This document shows, piece after piece, positions 56,454 through 64,000 of a DNA stretch of 64,000 nt. The DNA comes from Lindgomyces ingoldianus (Eukaryota; Ascomycota; Dothideomycetes; Pleosporales; Lindgomycetaceae), in contig NW_022985164.1 of NCBI RefSeq assembly GCF_010093535.1, forward strand, positions 416,305 to 480,304. The letters are read 5' to 3'. Position 1 is the stretch's first letter. Every line of letters starts with the position of its first letter. The position numbers were made by a program, and so were the translations under genes. A model generated the notes under the pieces. That model was given only the letters and a program-made list of their open reading frames with translations. It was not told where the DNA came from and made no database searches.

Positions 56454-57260
56454 TGTAAAAAACAGGGTATACACTTCGCAATTAAGAGGTGTATTGACCA
56501 ACAAGGGCGTGACTGTGACATAGGAGTACAATTAGTACCTGCCTAATTCCTAAGGCAATCCTCTGCTATCTAAAGAGGGCTTCTACAACTGGCTATATAC
56601 TTCTCTAGAGAGCCAGGCACGGCAGCGCTGGTAGCGACAGATCTAGTATGCTGTAGGTCCAGTTCAAAGTATTACCTGTCTAGGATGCCTAGCTTTTTAG
56701 GCAAGGTAGGCATTATCTAGGAAGTGCAGAGTTAACAGCACAGTTTAGGAGTTATCTAGGACTGCCTAGTGCAGTCTAGGCTAGTCTACAACAGCCTAGA
56801 AAACACCTAGATAGCTAGTTATTATAAAGCCTTATTTTTTTCTAAGGCGCAACTTTACGCCTAAATCTAAGCCCTTTTTTAAGGTTTAGAAGTTATGTAA
56901 TTTTATGTTACTCTAAATTTAATTTAAAGAGTTAAATACTTTTTACTAAGCTAAATCTTCTATTACACCTACACTCTACTCTGCGCTTTTAGTATGTATT
57001 TTAGAAAGATTTTCTGTAGGAGCCCCTAGGCCTTTTTAGGGGTTCCTAGGGTGTTTTAGGGCCCCCCTAGGCTAGAGGACCCTATATAAAGCTCTATCTG
57101 TCCTAGAGAGTTCTTATTTTAACTGCCTTTAGATTCTTCCTTAGCTAGCTACTCTAGCTAGCTATCCCTTATTCTATTTTTAAGGCCTCTAGTCCTGTCT
57201 ATTCTAATCTAGGCCCCCTTAGGCCCCCTAAGCCCTGTCTTGCATATTTTACTACTAATA

Positions 57261-57560
57261 ATGTCTTTCTTAGCTAGTAAGTAGTTAGACAGGATTACCT
57301 TAGCTGTAAATAAAGCCTTAGCTACTGTTAATCTCTGCTTAACTTACCTTAATAAAATTATAGGCAGGATTATAGCGCATAAGCTAGGCGTAATTCTACT
57401 ATACTATTTTCTTGTTAAGGAGGATTATAATGTTTAGACTTGTAATACCTACATCTATTAAGGCTTATTAAAGCCTAAGCGCACTAATAACCTCTTAAAG
57501 TGTAATAGCTGCTATAAGGGTAGCAGAGACTGCTATTAAGTAGGTTATCCTAGGGCTGTT
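57261..57560 (+). pseudogene. RIP-decayed antisense Cys-rich frame inside the second gypsy element
   Basis: A plus-strand frame starts with ATG at 57261 (MSFLASK), about 180 bases after a TATA-like CTATATAAAG (57083-57092). It reads LDRITLAVNKALATVNLCL, then CNTYIY, GLLKPKRTNNLLKC and CNSCYKGSRDC, with stops of the kind RIP makes from CAG/CGA. The Cys spacing suggests a zinc-binding unit. It lies on the strand opposite to pol, between the 3' LTR and integrase, as in the first gypsy element. It may extend further to about 57990 but becomes unreadable. Confidence 0.45.
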
Positions 57561-59399
57561 TATAGCTGTCTAGGAGTCCCTAAGGTGCTTCTTAGTTTTT
57601 TTTACTAATTTTTAGGTTGTAGTGCTTAGAGGACTGTTACCTAGTAATTATAACTATTATAAGCACTATCTTTAGTAGTTTTTTTTAGCTTAAGACCTAA
57701 ATTAACCTTAGTAATACTTAAAAGTACCTACTAAATATTATTAAGGGTCTTTGTAAAAAGGTTAATAAAGTTATTATTTATCTTAATAAGTTTATAATTT
57801 TTAGCTACTTTCTAAACTCTTCTAAGTTTCTTTAAAAGTCTTTAGAGCTTTTTAAAAGTTTTTAGACTAATTCTTGCTAGGCTTGTCTACAGTAAGATAG
57901 CTAGTAACGCCTTAACCCTTTTTTATGTTAGTAAGAAGGTGTTTAAGGACTTAGGTATTATTAGTCTTAGTAAGGCAAAAAAAAGAGCATTAGTAAAGCG
58001 TAAAAAAAAAATAAGTAATAATAATAGCTTAAGACCTCTTTCTCTAGTCTTTAAGTGTGTCTACACTATATGTTCTCTAACTTGTACCTATCTAGGCTCT
58101 TCTAGAGTAGTCTAACCTTATCTAGGGTACTTAGCCTTTTACTGCTAATTTTAGTGTTTTTTAGGCTTAGGTCCTCTTCTTTACTAAAGAATTTTATAAA
58201 AGTAAGTAAAGTATGTAGAAAACTAACTTTACTTATAATTTTAACACTTTTAACTCTAAGCAAAACATTTTTTAGAGATAAAGTAGGTTGTCTACTTTTA
58301 TTTTTAGTCTTTTTAGCATTTTTTTTTTTTTTACATTAGTCTAGTAGATCTAGGGGTCTCTAGGCCTGTCTAGGCCCTCTAGGATAGGTTTTGCCTTTTC
58401 TAGGTTTCTACCTACTATTCTCTTCTTCTCTAGAATAGTTTAGTCTATTTTTACATAGTAGTAGCTTCTTTAAAAATAGTTATAGCGCTTTATACTTTTT
58501 TTATATTTTTTTTAGTAGCTTACTTTTTTTTTAGGTTTCTTTAGTAAAGTTTAGGCTTTATAGTGCATCTGTCTTTTTTTTTAGAGGTATTTAGGCTAGT
58601 TTAGGGGTAATCTAGACTAATCTAGTAGTATTTAAAAATAGGGACAGTAAAAAATAGGCTAAGTTTTTTAAGTTTATAGTGCTTAAAGGTTTTTTTTTTT
58701 TTAAATATTCTAAGCTTTTATAAAGTTATCTAGTCTAAGTTTATTTTTTTTAGTCTAGTCTTTTTTAGCCTAATTTAGCTTTCCCTTCTCTCTTTTTATT
58801 TTCTTTTGTACTAGTAGTCTTACTTATCTCTAGAATTTATTTATAGCCCCCTTAGATATGTTTTTTGCTAGAAGTAGTTAGTTATTTTTCTCCCTAAACC
58901 CTTTTTAGTGTACTCTGTATAGCTATATTCCCTTATGCAGCTTTTAGTCTATAATGTAGTCTATGTCCTATATATTTGTTCCTGCTTAGAGTATTACTAC
59001 CTTAGCTAGAGGTTGTTTGCAAGGTAACAAGTAACTTAAAGGTGCTAGCTTAAAAAGGCTAATATAAAATACTAGGTAGATCTAAAAGCTAGCTAGTAAG
59101 TCTAGGTAGTAAAATTAAGTTCTATGTATAGCAAAAACTTTTTAAAAGCTTATATATTTATTATCTAGCTTCTTTTTTAGCTAGAAAGTAGTAATGTTCT
59201 TAGTGCTAAAGTATACTTAGTTTTCTACTAAGTATATTTTATGTTTATGTGTTTTATTATGCTATTGCTTCTAGTACTTTTATGCTGTTTTAAGGTGTTT
59301 AGCTAGCTTTTGCCTAGTTTAGGCTAGTTTATTACTGTTTTAGAGTGCTTATAAAGAAATACTAGCTTTTTTTACTTATTTTAGCATGTCTATAGACAG

Positions 59400-62300
59400 C
59401 AGATCCTTCCTATAGACAGCCTAGAATAGTAATATCCCTATAAAGCTATAGACAGCGTTGTTGTAGGCATATTTTATATTAGAGAGAATCTCTGCCTAGT
59501 TATCCTACTTATAGTTGCAGTATATTTAGAGATACTGCTTTAATATTTAGTTTTAGCGCTTAGTCTAGCTATTAGTTTATAGGTAAAAAGTAGTAAAAAA
59601 AAGTCTTTTTATTTCTAAGTAAGCTATAAACATCTTTTAATAAGTAGACATAAATAAGGCTTCTTAGTCTGTTATAATAAAAAAGGGGGGGCTATAGAGT
59701 TTTAAGATTTTTTGCTTAAAAGTCTTAGCTAAGGCTACTGCCTTTAAAGTGCCTTTACTAAAAATATAGTAAGCTATTTTAAAGAAATAATTAACTATAA
59801 CTAGAATACTATTATAGCTCCTTTTATTTAACTAGCTAGGTAGTAGCTCTGTAATAAAATCTATAGAGATATCCTCCTAGATCCTAGAGGGGACTAGGAG
59901 GGGCTAGAGTTCTCTATACAGGGCATGTTAAGGGGATTTCGCGCGTTAGCAGGCCTAGCATGTGCTAAGGTAGTCTTTAGTGTATTGCTGTATGCCTAGC
60001 TAATAAAAGTCCCTTTATACTTAATAAAAAGTTTTGCTAAATCTAAAATAGCCTACTAAAAAATAGTTATAGTAGGCTTAAAAAGCTTAAATTTTTACTC
60101 TTCTAAGTATATAAGTCTTTTTTTTATAAGTAAGAAGTCTTTTCTTTTTTTTTAACTACTTACCTACCTAGTTTAGTTAGTCCTTTACATTCTTTTCTTA
60201 GGCCTTTTTTACACCTTTAGCGTGCAGATCTTCTTTAAGCCCCTTTATAATTACTCTTATTAAAAAGCTTTCTAGGCTTTAGGTTTTATTTGCTATTCTA
60301 GCAGTACCTAAGACCTTTATTCTAGTTGCTTAAGTAATAGCTACTATTTCTAGCTGTCCTAGGCCCTTCTAGGGTAATCTTACCCTGTCTAGCTCTAGTT
60401 TACACTGTAAATTATAAAGTGCCTACTTTTATAATCCTAAGCTGTTCTTATTATTACCTTTTCTACTCTTTTTATAATTAGGCCTCTTTAAAGGCCTATT
60501 AGTAAAGTTAGTTTTACCTAGTTAATAATAAATTTAGAAGTTAAAAGTAGCTACTTACTCTACTTACTAAGCCTACCTCTTAGTTAGGGTCTTAGTAGTT
60601 ATAAACTCTTAGAGGTTAGCATAGTCTATTAAAAGTTTTATTATGTAGGCAGCTCTCTCTAGATAGTAGCGCTAGTGTTTAAAGCCCTTTACTATAGTAA
60701 GTAGCTTACTATTATAAGTGTTATAGTTACATTCTGCTACTATTATTTTGCGCAAGAAAAAGGCTATAAGGTGCTACTAGTCCTTTCCTGCCCTATCTAG
60801 CCTAGGCTAGCTTAGAATTCCTAAAATTATATATCCTAAGGCATTAGTTTTAACCTAGTAGTGTAGGTTAAAATTAAAATATACTAGTAGTAGTTCTTTA
60901 GTAAATCTACTTTTTAGTTTATTAAAAATAAACACTGCTTAAGAACTTAGCGCTAAAGAGATAAACTTTTTTTTATATTACTAATAGCTTTTTTTAGCTA
61001 AACCTTAAAGTTATTAAGTAAGCTAGTGTAAAAAAGTAGTAATCTACAAGAATTTTTCTATAAAGTGTTAGTAATAGTTAGTAAACTCTAAAAAAATCTA
61101 GATCTCTCTTATAGTTCTAGAGATTAGCCACCCTTAGATAGCTTTAACTTAGTCCTCCTTTATCTAGACCCTTTCTAAAGTAATAATAAAGCCTAGGTAC
61201 CCTACTTTATCTATGTAAAATTTACATTTTAAGAGCTTAGTATATAGCTTATGCTAAAAAAGCTTAGATAGAACTAGGTAAATATACTTTTTATACTTAA
61301 CTTTATTTTAAAAGTAAATAAGTATATTATCTAAGTAAATAATGCAACATATGTTAAAAAAGTTTAATAGTGTAAAGTTAATATAACTTTAGAAGACTAC
61401 TAAAGTGTTTATAAGTTTAAAGGGCATTATAGTGTATTTAAAATAGCTATAGCAGGTCTAGAAAGCAGTTTTCTACTTATCCCCCTCCTTAATCTAAATG
61501 CAGTAGTAGGCGTTACACAGGTCTAGTTTAGAGTAGATTTTAGTGTAGCCTAATTAATCTAAAGATTCTCTAATTAACAAAAAAAAGTATTAGTTCTTTA
61601 CTATAATAGTGTTAAAGCCCTAGTAGTCTATGTAGAGTTAAAGTGTCTTATTCTTCTTTTTTATAAATAAAATAGGGGCCTCTGCCCTTAACATTAAGCA
61701 GTGTATCTATCCTTATTCTAGGTTTGTCTAGATATACTTTTATAGAACTTTTACTTTAGTAGTAGAGAGACTATAAAAAGGGCTATATAAAAGTTTTTTT
61801 TTTTTATCTAAGTTAATTACAAGCTTGTGTAGGCTATAGTTAGGCAAAAAAAAAGTGTTATATTCTAAAAATGCTCTTTAAAACTTCTTAAAGTATGCTA
61901 ATAGCAGCCTAGGCTTCTTTAAGGTTAGTTAGAATGCATAAGTAATTACTATTATAAACATGTTATTATTAAAGTTTATTAGTACTTTTATAAATACTTC
62001 TAGGCTATCTAAACTAATTTTTTTATAAAGTTAGTAGTGTTCTTAGAAATAAACTATCTTATGTATAAAGTTAGAAGTTAGGTTCTATTCTTCTAGCTAA
62101 AGCATACCTAATATTATACTGTAACTAGAGATTTTTATTATAAAAAAGGTAAATTTACCTACTTAAAACTACCTTTTACTATTTTTAATATAGTAAAAGA
62201 TGTTAGCCCTTCTTATAACCTTTAATAGCTGTCTTTTTAGAGATATAAAAAAGCCTAAGTTTACTAAGTTAACTACTACACTTACTTATTTAGTAAGGTC

Positions 62301-62650
62301 TTAATCTAGGAAGTTTACTTCTGCCCTAGAGTCTATTATAGCTTAGTAGTAGTAAGAAGAGGTTAGACTCTTAACAGCTTTTAAAAAAGATATAAGTGTT
62401 ACCTTTATAGCACTAGGCCTAGCTTTTTAAGTACTTACTACTGCTACTTTCTGCCCCTTTAAGTATTCTACCTAGCCTATAAGACGCAGGGGGGGGCGTT
62501 CTAAAGCGCAGCTTTTCCTGCTAAGTTATTCTTTTTAAGGGGACAGTTTCTTTGCACATAGCCCTACTTATAATAGTTATAGTAGCCTCTTTTTTTCTAG
62601 TTTTTAGCTTTTTATACTCTTTTAGCTTCTAACTTTTAGGGCTTAGTAGC
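59400..62650 (-). pseudogene. decayed gag end and pol region of the second gypsy element
   Basis: Contains the zinc-knuckle, protease, reverse transcriptase and integrase remnants described for the whole element, in that order on the minus strand. Stops are dense, and runs such as TDQEALF (second integrase Asp region, about 59660) still allow the frame to be followed. No product is possible. Confidence 0.75.
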
Positions 62651-63772
62651 TATAAAGTTATAAAGCTTTATATTATTTTTTTAGTGTTAGTTGCCTTAGA
62701 GTTTCTTATAACTTGCCTAGCCTTTTAAGGGGTGTTCTGCTTCTTCTAGGGGCCTCTTGCTACCCCTACAGTTCCCTCCTGCCTAAAGGACCTACTAGTG
62801 CTAGTTAGCCTCTATCTCTAATTTAAGAAGACTACTCTACACTTTTAGTTAAAAGTTTAGCTTGTACTGCACTTTTTTATCTAGAGTAAAAAAAAAGTTA
62901 TATATTAAGTTCTAATTTAAGTTATTTAAAGCTTTAATAAAGTTAATATCCTCTTACTAAGTTTTAAAATAGTTAAAAAGTTTAGTAAAAGTTTAATTTT
63001 TTTAATTTATGTTTTTAATTTTTTACTTAGCTAAATTTTTTTTTTTTTAGGTATGTCTAAAAAAGCTTAACAGCGTTTCCTTTATAAAGCCCTAGTGTAA
63101 TTAAGTTAAGTAGTTAACTATAAGAATTGCACGTACTACCCTATCCTAACAGTTGCAGGGGTCCTCCCCTAGGTAGCGCTAGCAGAACTCTACCTGTAAT
63201 GCTGCATTTAGGAAGACTAAGGGGTTTTAGATGTATTTCTTATAGCCCTTAATATATGCTTATAGTTACTTATAAGACTTTCCTTTAAACTTTAAGGGTT
63301 AGTTAGGCTTAGGCAACTATAGCCTAAAAAAGGTGCCTATAGAAGCAGCTATCCTAGGTAGGAACAATAAGGGTTAGCTAGTAGCTGTCTATAGGGGGGC
63401 TGCTGGCCCTAGCCCTATAGGGGTTAGGTTATTATAGAGGAAGTTGTAAAGCTTTTAAAAGAATTATAATATTTCTTTTAATTAGTCTTTTTAAAGTTAT
63501 TTTAGTCTTTTTTTTTTTTTTTTTACTTTTTTTCTTAGTTTTTTTTATTAGATCTTAGTATTTAGTTAAGTAATATTACTTATTATAATCTCCTTTAAAA
63601 GTGTCTTAGCCTAGGTAAAGGGGTCTAGGGGTGGCAGTCTCTAGAGGGGTTACATAGATGTCCCCCCTTTGTTAAGTAGTCTGTCTACAGAGGGAGTTTA
63701 TAAGTCTTGTACAACGCTAGCTTAGGTAGCAACAGTTATGCTAGGTATTATTAGGTAGGTAGAGGATTATAT

Positions 63773-64000
63773 TGTAAAAAACAGGGTATACACTTTATAA
63801 TTAAAAAGTGTATTAACTAACAAAGGTGTAACTATAACATAAAAGTATAATTAGTACTTACTTAATTTCTAAGGCAATCCTTTGCTATCTAAAGAGGGCT
63901 TTTATAACTAGCTATATACTTCTCTAGAGAGCTAGGCACGGCAGCGCTAGTAGCGACAGATCTAGTATGCTGTAGGTCTAGTTTAAAGTATTACCTGTCT
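63773..64000 (-). repeat. right (5') LTR of the second gypsy element, partial
   Basis: Aligns without gaps to 56454 onward over its visible length. It is AT-shifted relative to the left copy by transitions only (for example CTTCGCAATTAAGAGG in the left copy reads CTTTATAATTAAAAAG here). Confidence 0.85.

Larger units (their letters stand above)
56454..64000 (-). mobile_element. second Ty3/gypsy element, RIP-decayed, cut by the window end
   Basis: The LTR start TGTAAAAAACAGGGTATAC occurs at 56454 and again at 63773, where 228 bp of the second LTR are inside the window. Pol motifs are on the minus strand, so the left LTR is the 3' one. Readable marks from right to left: zinc knuckle remnant (GYVQRNCPL) at about 62545-62600, protease IIDSRAEVNFL at about 62310-62345, reverse transcriptase YLDNILIYLL at about 61315-61350, integrase EDISIDFITELLPS at about 59840-59880. 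The left LTR's inner end cannot be fixed because its partner is incomplete. The gypsy order is clear and all frames are broken. Confidence 0.88.

Noticed and set aside
56454..57100. TATA-like box at 57083 as proof that the second gypsy element is on the plus strand
   Set aside because: Protease, reverse transcriptase and integrase motifs are all on the minus strand. The box is better placed as a promoter of the antisense frame, or as chance in AT-rich DNA.
58154..58339. 61-aa plus-strand frame in the second gypsy element
   Set aside because: Leu/Phe-rich chance frame created by T-rich RIP sequence, with no counterpart in the first element.

Overview
The window is nuclear DNA of a filamentous ascomycete (Pezizomycotina; a finer placement is not possible from sequence alone). 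The reasons are short GT-AG introns of about 46-110 nt with CTRAY-like branch sites, typical fungal families (Zn2Cys6 factor, sugar porter, RNF10-type RING protein, UBP3), and a sharp split between gene-bearing DNA (1 to about 39.7 kb and 51.5-55.4 kb) and very AT-rich DNA (39.7-51.5 and 55.4-64 kb). The AT-rich DNA holds LTR retrotransposons decayed by one-way C-to-T/G-to-A change, the mark of RIP (repeat-induced point mutation).

Region 1-20 kb is gene-poor. It has a GPI-anchored wall protein, a small unknown protein, a DUF7703-like membrane protein, a coiled-coil protein and a fructosamine-3-kinase. It also holds decayed genes: a SAM methyltransferase, an aldo/keto reductase, a DUF1772-like fragment and unrecognised remnants. 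A 771-bp hAT-type non-autonomous transposon with a perfect 8-bp target duplication lies at 3336-4106.

Region 21-40 kb is the housekeeping and metabolic part. A RING E3 of the RNF10/Mag2 family and a UBP3/USP10 deubiquitinase are divergently transcribed from a 937-bp interval; in other eukaryotes these families write and erase ubiquitin on the 40S ribosome. They are followed by a dienelactone hydrolase (4 exons), a flavin monooxygenase with an NTF2-like N-terminus, a sugar transporter (8 exons, one GC-AG intron) and a divergent Zn2Cys6 transcription factor (9 exons). The last three could be a small metabolic cluster ending at the transposon block.

Region 39.7-51.5 kb is a nest of insertions that can be read by their 5-bp target duplications: a 581-bp miniature LTR element (TRIM), a solo LTR of the same family, two other solo LTRs, and a complete 7,673-bp Ty3/gypsy element on the minus strand with 592-bp LTRs. 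A gene island at 51.5-55.4 kb holds only decayed genes (a secreted Pro/Gly-rich protein and an ankyrin protein). From 55.4 kb come another solo LTR and a second minus-strand gypsy element that runs off the window. Both gypsy elements carry, between the integrase and the 3' LTR, the remnant of a plus-strand (antisense) Cys-rich reading frame, and in both the outer LTR edges are much less mutated than the inner ones. No tRNA, rRNA or CRISPR was seen.
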